From the NCBI RefSeq assembly GCF_020034655.1, contig NZ_JAIQDJ010000003.1, positions 1 through 64,000 on the forward strand: 64,000 nucleotides of DNA. The letters run 5' to 3'. Positions 57,218 through 64,000 of the stretch are shown here, in pieces. This DNA is from Thermomonas beijingensis. Its GTDB lineage: Bacteria; Pseudomonadota; Gammaproteobacteria; Xanthomonadales; Xanthomonadaceae. The notes below the pieces were generated by a model. It saw only the letters and a list, made by a program, of their open reading frames with translations. It was not told where the DNA came from and did not search any database. Each line of letters begins with the position of its first letter. The first letter of the stretch is position 1. The position numbers were made by a program, and so were the translations under genes.

Positions 57218-58318
57218 TTACAGACGCAGCGGCATGACCACATGCCGTGCATGTGCACTGTCGGCACCGCGCACCAAAGCCGATGAATTCGCATCGCGTA
57301 ATTGCAAAACCACCGATTCGGAACGCAACGCACTCAGCGCTTCCAGCAAGTAGGTGACATTGAAGCCAATCGCTAACCCATCAACGTGGGTATCGGCTTC
57401 CACTTCTTCCTGCGCTTCTTCTTGCTCGGGGTTATGCGCACTGATCCGCAACAAATTGGGAGCAACTTCAACCCGAACGCCACGATATTTTTCATTGGAC
57501 AAAATCGAGGTTCGTTGCAATGCCGCACGCAACACCTCGCGATCAACCGTGACCTCGCGATCGGCCCCAATCGGAATCACCGCCTCGTAATCCGGGAATT
57601 TACCTTCGATCAATTTGCAGGTGAAAATGACATCGTTACGTTTGATCCGGATATGCCCTTTGCCAAGCTCCAGTTCCAGCAGGCGATCGCCGCCTTCCAG
57701 CAGGCGTTGCAGTTCTTGTACACCCTTGCGCGGGACGATGATCTGACGCTTACCGCCTTGTCCTGGCTCCAATGCCGCTTCGCATAGCGCCAGACGGTGG
57801 CCATCGGTTGCGACACAACGCAACGACGTTTCACGCAGATCAAACAAGAGACCGTTGAGATAAAACCGGACATCCTGCTGGGCCATGGCAAATGCTGTGC
57901 GCTCCAGCAGTTCTTTCAAAGAGGCTTCCGGAATCTGCAGGCGTTCGCTGGCATCGACTTCATCCAACGACGGGAAGTCGTTGGCGGGCAAACTGGCGAG
58001 TGTGAAGCGGCTGCGTCCTGCTTGAACAGCAACTTTGTCCCCCGTCTTGCTGATGGTGACAAGGCTCCCATCGGGCAGGGCGCGCACGATTTCGAACAAT
58101 TTGCGTGCAGGAATGGTGAGTTCGCCATCCTGAGCGCCATCGACGGCCACGCGCGCGACCATTTCCACTTCAAGATCCGTGCCGGTCAGCGACAGTTGGC
58201 CGCCATCGAGACGAGCAAGCAAGTTGGCCAGTACTGGCAGTGTATGGCGGCGCTCGACCACATTCACGACTTGTGCCAATGGCTTGAGTAGAACTTCGCG
58301 TTGCAGGGAAAACCGCAT
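57218..58318 (-). CDS. dnaN: DNA polymerase III beta sliding clamp
   Basis: A 366-aa clamp protein with three repeated domains. It starts MRFSLQREVLLKPLAQVVNVVERRHTLPVLAN and ends HARHVVMPLRL, the hydrophobic C-terminal cleft typical of beta clamps. Other landmarks are LRCVATDGHRLALCEA and FPDYEAVIP. It encircles DNA and tethers polymerases. The ATG at 58318 has AGGGG upstream. It lies 253 bp downstream of dnaA, across the predicted origin. Confidence 0.98.
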   Translation of the reverse strand: MRFSLQREVLLKPLAQVVNVVERRHTLPVLANLLARLDGGQLSLTGTDLEVEMVARVAVDGAQDGELTIPARKLFEIVRALPDGSLVTISKTGDKVAVQAGRSRFTLASLPANDFPSLDEVDASERLQIPEASLKELLERTAFAMAQQDVRFYLNGLLFDLRETSLRCVATDGHRLALCEAALEPGQGGKRQIIVPRKGVQELQRLLEGGDRLLELELGKGHIRIKRNDVIFTCKLIEGKFPDYEAVIPIGADREVTVDREVLRAALQRTSILSNEKYRGVRVEVAPNLLRISAHNPEQEEAQEEVEADTHVDGLAIGFNVTYLLEALSALRSESVVLQLRDANSSALVRGADSAHARHVVMPLRL

Positions 58319-58571
58319 ATCAACCCCTTGCCCTAATTGGGTGGTGGAGCGTTGCCGCTTGGCAAGCTCCGGCTTTTGAAAGGATATAAATCTAGAAAGC
58401 AGGTGGTGTTGGTACAACGAAATTATCTGTAAAACTTCATTAAGTTATTGTTTTAAAAAGTAAATTCGCAATCCAAAAGGCTGCGGGAAAAGCACGGGTA
58501 GATTGCGGAAAACTTGTGGATAACTTTGGCGGCGTTGTGCCATCCCGAGTTATCCACAACTCTTGCCTGGC
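58319..58571. other. Predicted chromosomal replication origin (oriC)
   Basis: This dnaA-dnaN spacer has two perfect DnaA boxes facing each other, TGTGGATAA (58515-58523) and TTATCCACA (58550-58558). On the dnaN side is a strongly AT-rich stretch (about 58420-58475) suited to initial unwinding. Position between dnaA and dnaN, the box pair and the change in coding direction around it fit oriC as known in Xanthomonas and Xylella. The dnaN promoter must also lie here. Confidence 0.8.
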
Positions 58572-59897
58572 TTATTCACTGAGCTTGCGGATCAATTTTT
58601 CCCAATCTTCGTACAACTTGCCATCACTGTCTTTGAGTTTCTTGATCTGACGGCACGCATGCAACACGGTGGTGTGGTCGCGGCCATCAAACGCATCCCC
58701 GATGTCGGGCAGGCTGTGTTCGGTCAACTCTTTGGCCAGTGCCATTGCCATTTGCCGCGGACGCACCAATGACCGGGTGCGGCGCTTCCCCAGCATCTCT
58801 CGAAGCTGTAGCCCGTAGTAGTCTGCCACGGCTTTTTGGATGTTGCCGATGCTGATCGATTGCTGCAGCGCGCGCCAACGATCGCGCAGGGTTTCCTGCG
58901 CAAACTCCAACGTTACCGGTCGCCCCAGCAAGCCAGCTTGGGCGGTCAGTTTGTTGATTGCGCCTTCCAACTCACGCACATTGCTGGGCATCTTCTTGGC
59001 GATCAGCTGGGCGACTTCATCCGGAATCGACGTGCCCCGTTCACGTGCTTTGGATAACACGATCTGTGCGCGGGTTTCGAAATCCGGCGGGTCAATGGCC
59101 ACCGACAATCCCCAGCCCAGCCGGGACTTCAGCCGCGGCTCCAAGCCTTCCACTTCACGCGGATAGCGGTCGCAAGTCATGATGATCTGCTGCTTGCCAT
59201 CAAACAGGGCGTTGAAGGTGTGGAAGAATTCTTCCTGGGTGCGATCCTTGCCGGCAAAGAATTGGATGTCGTCGATCAGCAGCGCGTCGATTTTCTGGAA
59301 TTGCCGCTTGAATTGATCAGCAGATTTTTCCTGAAGCGCACGGAAAAACGCGCTGTAGAAATCGTTGGAACGCAGGTACAGCACTTTGGCTGCCGGATTG
59401 AGCCGGCGCATTTCATTGCCGGCGGCAAACATCAAATGCGTCTTGCCCAAGCCGGTGGCGCCATACAGCAACAACGGGTTGTGGCTACGCTCGCCAGGCT
59501 TTTGCGCGGCTGACCATGCCGCAGCACGAGCCAGCTGATTGCTGCGGCCTTCAACGAAATTCCCGAACACATAATGTGTGTCCAGATTGCCCCGAAACGG
59601 TTCCTCGGCAGCCGCAGCTGGTGCGGTGCCAGCGCGTGGTGATGTTGGCTCGGCAAGCGTGCGTGTCGGCGCACCGACGTTCAGCGAGACATCGTCAAAC
59701 CCACCAAAATGGCGCGCCAATTCGCGAATTCGCGGCAAAAACCGATCGCATACTTCGTCGCGCACAAAGGTATTGGGCGCGTACAGCAGCAGCCCATCAT
59801 CGCGTGGTACCGATTGCAGGGGTTTGAGCCAGGCCAGCACATCTTCCTGTGCGACTTCGGATTCCAGGCGATGCAGGCAGGCGAGCCAGACGTCCAT
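58572..59897 (-). CDS. dnaA: Chromosomal replication initiator DnaA
   Basis: A 441-aa initiator. Domain I begins [20 protein letters not shown]; a short linker follows; the AAA+ domain has [22 protein letters not shown] (Walker A), [11 protein letters not shown] (Walker B) and [19 protein letters not shown]. The C-terminal DNA-binding domain carries [45 protein letters not shown]. It binds DnaA boxes to open oriC. The ATG at 59897 is chosen by the conserved N-terminus; the frame stays open upstream and no strong ribosome-binding site is seen. Confidence 0.98.
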   Translation of the reverse strand: MDVWLACLHRLESEVAQEDVLAWLKPLQSVPRDDGLLLYAPNTFVRDEVCDRFLPRIRELARHFGGFDDVSLNVGAPTRTLAEPTSPRAGTAPAAAAEEPFRGNLDTHYVFGNFVEGRSNQLARAAAWSAAQKPGERSHNPLLLYGATGLGKTHLMFAAGNEMRRLNPAAKVLYLRSNDFYSAFFRALQEKSADQFKRQFQKIDALLIDDIQFFAGKDRTQEEFFHTFNALFDGKQQIIMTCDRYPREVEGLEPRLKSRLGWGLSVAIDPPDFETRAQIVLSKARERGTSIPDEVAQLIAKKMPSNVRELEGAINKLTAQAGLLGRPVTLEFAQETLRDRWRALQQSISIGNIQKAVADYYGLQLREMLGKRRTRSLVRPRQMAMALAKELTEHSLPDIGDAFDGRDHTTVLHACRQIKKLKDSDGKLYEDWEKLIRKLSE

Positions 59898-59948
59898 GCG
59901 TTGGTGCGTTCTCTCAGAGACGAAAACCCACAGGCGCAGATGAGGGCC

Positions 59949-59957
59949 TGTGGATAA
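59949..59957 (-). promoter_or_regulatory. DnaA box upstream of dnaA
   Basis: A perfect DnaA box (TTATCCACA on the minus strand) about 52 bp before the dnaA start, in the dnaA-rpmH spacer. It is suited to autoregulation of dnaA. Confidence 0.7.
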
Positions 59958-60035
59958 CATTGGGGAAGACTGGCAGATTAGCATCCCGAACGATTCCCGC
60001 CAAACCACGGCGTAGGGTTTCGGGTATCGCTTGGC

Positions 60036-60064
60036 TTGCACAGGCCGCATAAAGCCGCTATCAT
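60036..60064 (+). promoter_or_regulatory. Sigma70-type promoter of rpmH-rnpA-yidC
   Basis: TTGCAC (60036-60041) and TATCAT (60059-60064) are separated by exactly 17 bp. The expected start near 60071 gives a leader of about 34 nt before rpmH. Confidence 0.7.
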
Positions 60065-60104
60065 TCCGAGTCTTTTCCGTTCAAAACAAGCAAGCAGGCC
60101 CGAA

Positions 60105-60245
60105 ATGGCGACCAAGCGCACTTACCAGCCCAGCAACCTCAAGCGCAAGCGTGATCATGGCTTCCGCGCCCGTATGGCAACCGCCGATGGCCGCAAGGTG
60201 TTGGCGCGTCGCCGCGCCAAGGGCCGTCGCCGTCTGACGGTCTGA
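60105..60245 (+). CDS. rpmH: 50S ribosomal protein L34
   Basis: A 46-aa, highly basic protein with the universal L34 sequence: [20 protein letters not shown] at the start and [14 protein letters not shown] near the end. It is divergent from dnaA, as in most bacteria. A 7-bp hairpin TGACCCC/GGGGTCA begins at its stop codon (60243-60261) and may reduce read-through into rnpA, keeping ribosomal protein levels above those of RNase P protein. Confidence 0.98.
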   Translation: MATKRTYQPSNLKRKRDHGFRARMATADGRKVLARRRAKGRRRLTV

Positions 60246-60286
60246 CCCCCAAGCGGGGTCAGCTCTCCGGTTTCGGCCGGAATGCG

Positions 60287-60793
60287 ATGACGCAGGATGC
60301 TTTGAACCTAACGCCGGTATCCACTCAGGATGCCGGCGTTATCGCGTTTGCGGGTTCATGTGGGTTGCCGCCGCAGGCAAGAGTGCGCGCCAAGGCCGAG
60401 TTTACGCAGGTGTTCGAGACCGGCAAACGCGTGGCCGAACCGCTGATGGCGTTGCATTGGTTGCACGATACGCATGCACCCAGGATCGGCTTGGCGGTGT
60501 CGCGCAAGGTCGACCCGAATGCGGTAGGTCGTAATCGGATCAAGCGCGTTCTGCGCGACGCCTTCCGTCATCTGCGGCCGCAGTTACGCCCCGGTGCGTA
60601 CGTGATTGTGGCACGTGCAGCGGCGCGACAAGCCGATAACGTAGCGCTGCGCGATTGTTTCGATCGCCTGCTCAAGCGCGCTTGTGCATTGCCGCAAATA
60701 CAGGCGCGGGGCACAATGCCGCCCGCACCTTCCCTTCCTCAAGATGCTTCCGGGCCGATCATGGCTGTGGAACCAGGCAAGCCTGTCCAATGA
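60287..60793 (+). CDS. rnpA: Ribonuclease P protein component
   Basis: A 168-aa RnpA. The RNA-binding signature GLAVSRKVDPNAVGRNRIKRVLRDAFR is intact, preceded by RVRAKAEFTQVFETGKR. It is longer than the usual ~120 aa, with about 30 extra N-terminal residues and about 35 extra C-terminal residues rich in Pro/Ala. It assists the RNase P RNA in maturing tRNA 5' ends. GGAATGCG precedes the ATG at 60287. The stop overlaps the yidC start (ATGA), which leaves no room for the yidD gene often found between them. Confidence 0.96.
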   Translation: MTQDALNLTPVSTQDAGVIAFAGSCGLPPQARVRAKAEFTQVFETGKRVAEPLMALHWLHDTHAPRIGLAVSRKVDPNAVGRNRIKRVLRDAFRHLRPQLRPGAYVIVARAAARQADNVALRDCFDRLLKRACALPQIQARGTMPPAPSLPQDASGPIMAVEPGKPVQ

Positions 60794-62451
60794 ATCAGAC
60801 CCGTACTTTCCTGTTGATGGCTTGGCTGATGGTGGCCTTTTTGCTGTGGCGCGAATGGGGCAATGAGCATGCCCCGGCGGCAACGCCGGCGGCCATTCCG
60901 GCAGCCCAGCAGACTACACCCGGTAATTTGGCCAATACGTCCAATTTGCCCACCGCCAGCGCGATTCCCGGCGTAGCGGCGAGTGCTGCGAGCGCACAAC
61001 TGCGTGCCACCGCCGAGACCGGCCCGCTGGTGCGGTTGCGCAACGACGTGCTGGATCTGCAATTGAATGGCCTTGATGTGGTGCGTGCCGAGTTGCTGCA
61101 ATACCGGCAGGCACGTGCGCCGGGTAGCCCGGCAGTGGTTTTGTTCAACCCCGAGCAGGCCCAGTTTTTTGTTGCCCAGGCCATTTGGCGTGGCGTCGAT
61201 GGCACTGTGTTGGTGCCGCTGCCGGAAGGCCCAGCGCGTGAATTTACCCTGGCCAACGGTGCCGCTGCCGTCAGTGCGCGGTTTGTCGCCAATGCCGCCA
61301 ATGGCATTCAGCTGCAGCGCACCGTGACCCTGGCGCGTGGTAGCTATGCGCTGCAAGTGCACGACGAGCTCGTCAATACCGGCAATGTGGCGTGGACCGG
61401 CAATGTCGCGCGGGTGCTGGATCGGGTGCCACCGGTGGTCAAAACCGGGTTCACCAATCCGGAAAGTTTCAGCCTGAGTGGCGCGGCGTGGTACAGCGCC
61501 ACGGACAAATACAAAAAGCGCAAATACACCAACTTCACCAAAGATGGCCCGCTGGATCAGACTGTGACCGGGGGTTGGGTGGCGCTATCGCAGCATTATT
61601 TTTTAACCGCATGGGTGCCGCAGAAAGATCAAGCGGCGTTGTTCACTTTGGCTGAAAAGGGCCGCACATACGAAATCGCCGCCCGTGGCCCACAGGTGAG
61701 TCTGGCCCCGGGCCAGCGGTTTGCGAGCAATGCCACGTTGTGGGTGGGGCCAAAATTGGCCGATAAACTGGAAGCAACCGCACCGGGGCTGGAGTTGGCG
61801 CTGGACTACGGCATGTTCACGGTGTTGTCCAAACCCATTCACTGGTTGCTGACCCAATTGCACAAACTCACCCACAACTGGGGTTGGGCGATCGTGCTGT
61901 TGGTGGTGTTGATCAAGTTGGCGCTGTATCCGCTGTCGGCTGCGCAGTACAAGTCGATGGCCAAAATGCGCAAGTTCCAGCCGCGCATCGCTCAGCTCAA
62001 AGAGCGCTATGGCGAAGACAAGCAGAAATTCCAGATGGCGATGCTGGATCTGTACAAGAAAGAAAAGATCAATCCCGCCGGCGGCTGCTTGCCGGTATTG
62101 ATCCAGATGCCGGTGTTCTTGGCGCTGTATTACGTGCTGCTGGAGGCGGTGGAGTTGCGCCAGGCACCGTGGATCGTGGGTTGGGTCAGTGATCTGACCG
62201 CGCAAGACCCGTACTTCATTTTACCTTTGCTCAATGCTGCGGTGATGTTCTTGACCCAGCGCCTGACCCCGGCGGTGGGGATGGATCCGATGCAGCAGAA
62301 GATGATGCAGATGATGCCGTTGGTGATGGCGGTGATGTTTGCGTTCTTCCCGGCCGGTTTGGTGCTGTACTGGGTCACCAATGGCACCTTGGGGCTGGCG
62401 CAGCAGTGGTGGAATACGCGCAGGTTTGCCGAGGAGCCGGCCAAGGCGTAA
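60790..62451 (+). CDS. yidC: Membrane protein insertase YidC
   Basis: A 553-aa insertase. The N-terminal helix (TFLLMAWLMVAFLLW), an Ala/Pro/Thr linker and the large periplasmic beta domain are followed by the five-helix YidC/Oxa1 core, with WGWAIVLLVVLIKLALYPLSAAQYKSMAKMRKFQP (Arg/Lys groove region) and AGGCLPVLIQMPVFLALYYVL. It inserts inner-membrane proteins with or without SecYEG. It begins within the rnpA stop in a 4-bp overlap. Confidence 0.97.
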   Translation: MNQTRTFLLMAWLMVAFLLWREWGNEHAPAATPAAIPAAQQTTPGNLANTSNLPTASAIPGVAASAASAQLRATAETGPLVRLRNDVLDLQLNGLDVVRAELLQYRQARAPGSPAVVLFNPEQAQFFVAQAIWRGVDGTVLVPLPEGPAREFTLANGAAAVSARFVANAANGIQLQRTVTLARGSYALQVHDELVNTGNVAWTGNVARVLDRVPPVVKTGFTNPESFSLSGAAWYSATDKYKKRKYTNFTKDGPLDQTVTGGWVALSQHYFLTAWVPQKDQAALFTLAEKGRTYEIAARGPQVSLAPGQRFASNATLWVGPKLADKLEATAPGLELALDYGMFTVLSKPIHWLLTQLHKLTHNWGWAIVLLVVLIKLALYPLSAAQYKSMAKMRKFQPRIAQLKERYGEDKQKFQMAMLDLYKKEKINPAGGCLPVLIQMPVFLALYYVLLEAVELRQAPWIVGWVSDLTAQDPYFILPLLNAAVMFLTQRLTPAVGMDPMQQKMMQMMPLVMAVMFAFFPAGLVLYWVTNGTLGLAQQWWNTRRFAEEPAKA

Positions 62452-62499
62452 CCCAGGTAATGTTGGCCGTGGATGCTTGACGGGCTTTATCACGATCCT

Positions 62500-63837
62500 A
62501 TGTCGATGCACGCAGACACTGACACCATCGTTGCCATTGCCACCGCACCGGGTGCCGCTGGCGTTGGGATTGTGCGGTTGTCCGGCCCGGCGGCACGCAG
62601 CATCGCTGAAACGATCTGCAGGCGCAGCCTGTCGCCCCGCGTTGCGCAGTACGCACGTTTTGCCGATGCCAATGGCGACATCCTTGACGATGGCATCGCC
62701 TTGTATTTTGCCGCGCCGGCCAGTTTCACCGGGGACGATGTGGTGGAGTTGCAGGCGCATGGCAGCCAAGTTCTGCTGCGCGAGCTGGTGGGCCGCTGCA
62801 TCGCACTGGGTGCGCGGCAGGCACAGCCGGGGGAGTTCAGCCAGCGGGCATTTGGCAATGGCAAATTGGATCTGGCACAGGCCGAGGCACTGGCCGATTT
62901 GATCGCTGCGGCAGATGTGCGTGCGGCGCGTGCTGCAAGACGCTCACTGGATGGTGTGTTCTCACGGCGGGTGGACGCGTTGATGGCGCAAGTGTTGGCC
63001 CTGCGCGTACACGTGGAGGCGGCGATCGACTTTGCCGACGAGCCCTTGGATACGCTGGGTGGGCGCGCGTTGCAGGACAATTTGCACATAGCGCAGGACA
63101 CGCTGGCGCAATTATTGGCTGCCGCCAGCAATGGTCAAGCCTTGCGGGATGGTTTGCATGTGGTGCTGGTGGGGCCACCGAACGCGGGCAAAAGCTCGAT
63201 CCTCAATGCTTTGGCCGGCCGCGATCGTGCGATTGTGACTGACATCCCAGGAACCACCCGCGACCTGCTGCAAGAAACCATTCAGGTCGATGGTGTGGCG
63301 TTGACATTGGTGGATACCGCGGGTCTGCGCACCGCCAGTGATGCCATCGAAGCCGAGGGTATCCGGCGTGCACAACACGAGCTTGCGCGTGCCGATTTGG
63401 CGCTGGTGGTGGTCGATGCACGCGATCCACAGGCGGGGCGACAGGCGGTCGAAACGGCGCTGGTTGGCATACCGGACGTGTTGTGGCTGTACAACAAGAT
63501 GGATTTGCTGGCCACGCATCTGGAGCTTGCCGAAGATGCGTTGGCGGTGTCGGCCAAAACCGGTGCCGGGATGCCTGCGCTGCATGCGCGGTTGCTGGCG
63601 CTGGTGGGGGGGGAGGCCACCAGCGGTGCATTTTCTGCGCGCAGCCGACATGTGCAGGCGTTGCGGCATGCCCAGCATGGGCTTGAGCAGGCAACCCTTG
63701 AATTGCAGCACGAGCGACTGGAACTGGCAGCGGAGGCGCTGGCGCAGACGCACGCGGATTTGGGCACCATTGGCGGCGCAATTGACGCAGATGGATTACT
63801 GGGTCACATTTTTTCGACGTTTTGCATCGGAAAATGA
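62500..63837 (+). CDS. mnmE: tRNA modification GTPase MnmE
   Basis: A 445-aa protein (also called TrmE). The N-terminal folate-binding domain begins [22 protein letters not shown]. The inserted G domain has G1 [16 protein letters not shown]2 [10 protein letters not shown]3 DTAGLR and G4 NKMD. The C-terminal end is the CIGK hallmark with the essential Cys. With MnmG it modifies wobble uridines of tRNAs. The start is set at ATG 62500 by similarity; 62473 and 62506 are possible. It lies 48 bp after yidC. Confidence 0.96.
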   Translation: MSMHADTDTIVAIATAPGAAGVGIVRLSGPAARSIAETICRRSLSPRVAQYARFADANGDILDDGIALYFAAPASFTGDDVVELQAHGSQVLLRELVGRCIALGARQAQPGEFSQRAFGNGKLDLAQAEALADLIAAADVRAARAARRSLDGVFSRRVDALMAQVLALRVHVEAAIDFADEPLDTLGGRALQDNLHIAQDTLAQLLAAASNGQALRDGLHVVLVGPPNAGKSSILNALAGRDRAIVTDIPGTTRDLLQETIQVDGVALTLVDTAGLRTASDAIEAEGIRRAQHELARADLALVVVDARDPQAGRQAVETALVGIPDVLWLYNKMDLLATHLELAEDALAVSAKTGAGMPALHARLLALVGGEATSGAFSARSRHVQALRHAQHGLEQATLELQHERLELAAEALAQTHADLGTIGGAIDADGLLGHIFSTFCIGK

Positions 63838-63922
63838 CTTTCGGATGGCGCACGCTTGACAAACACGCTGCGTTGCCGCGTGCTATCGTCAGACAAGCCA
63901 TGGTTTAACGGGGGAAATACTC

Positions 63923-64000
63923 ATGTCTGCAAGCAAAAAGCTGTTCCACGGGGTCGCACCGGTTGCCCTGACGCTGGCCATCGCCTGTGCGCTTGGTGCC
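63923..64000 (+). CDS. Secreted protein, 5' part only
   Basis: An open frame that runs off the window. It starts at the ATG at 63923 with GGGGGAAA just upstream and encodes MSASKKLFHGVAPVALTLAI and on to ALGA, a clear signal peptide. A TTGACA box (63856-63861) and a TGCTAT element about 20 bp later could form its promoter. Only 26 residues are visible, so no function can be given. Confidence 0.6.
   Translation, partial: MSASKKLFHGVAPVALTLAIACALGA

Overview
The window is chromosomal DNA, moderately GC-rich, from a xanthomonad-type gammaproteobacterium (Xanthomonadaceae/Lysobacteraceae). The evidence is the origin block rpmH-dnaA-dnaN-recF-gyrB followed by an M48 lipoprotein protease, a TPR protein, tonB-exbB-exbD-exbD and pdxJ. 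A XanB2-type chorismatase, a Xanthomonas/Caulobacter-type TonB receptor and an sX13-like small RNA downstream of polA point the same way. No tRNA, rRNA, CRISPR, prophage or insertion sequence is seen. The species cannot be named from the sequence alone.

Layout, left to right. 0.1-10.5 kb: sX13-like sRNA, polA, an ABC exporter, two AT-richer secreted or membrane hypotheticals (one with an HEAAH zinc-protease-like motif), a DUF2782 lipoprotein, uvrD and a UPF0114 membrane protein. 10.6-21.5 kb: a beta-glucan utilisation locus with a GGP-family sugar/H+ symporter, LacI-family regulator, GH3 glucosidase, GH30 glucanase, TonB receptor and a secreted endonuclease/exonuclease/phosphatase-fold enzyme. 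Three identical 14-bp palindromes (TGACAGCGCTGTCA) precede the symporter, the regulator/GH3 pair and the GH30/receptor pair, which indicates one regulon. 21.6-29.4 kb: S9 peptidase, xanB2, a coupled secreted-protein/PA-domain metallopeptidase pair, hemB, aroE. 29.4-37.6 kb: a TonB-C-domain protein and a tightly overlapping seven-gene operon, RDD-RDD-SpoIIM-DUF4129-DUF4350-MoxR-DUF58. 37.7-48.7 kb: gamma-carbonic anhydrase, aldehyde dehydrogenase, Lrp regulator, phhA, another AT-rich hypothetical, fbp, an SLC13 permease, pirin, cardiolipin synthase, a small membrane protein, pdxJ. 48.8-64 kb: the TonB/Exb system and the replication-origin core, then rpmH-rnpA-yidC-mnmE rightward and the start of a secreted-protein gene.

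How it works together. The dnaA-dnaN spacer carries two perfect inverted DnaA boxes beside an AT-rich stretch and is the likely oriC. Two parS-type ParB sites lie inside recF. Core genes mostly point away from this point on both sides. Sugars released outside the cell by the GH enzymes would enter through the TonB receptor, energised by the TonB-ExbB-ExbD genes at 48.9-51.3 kb, and cross the inner membrane by the symporter. Several start codons (polA, uvrD, xanB2, hemB, gamma-carbonic anhydrase, aldehyde dehydrogenase, perhaps SLC13) sit 6-7 nt after a -10-like hexamer with no ribosome-binding site, which suggests leaderless mRNAs.
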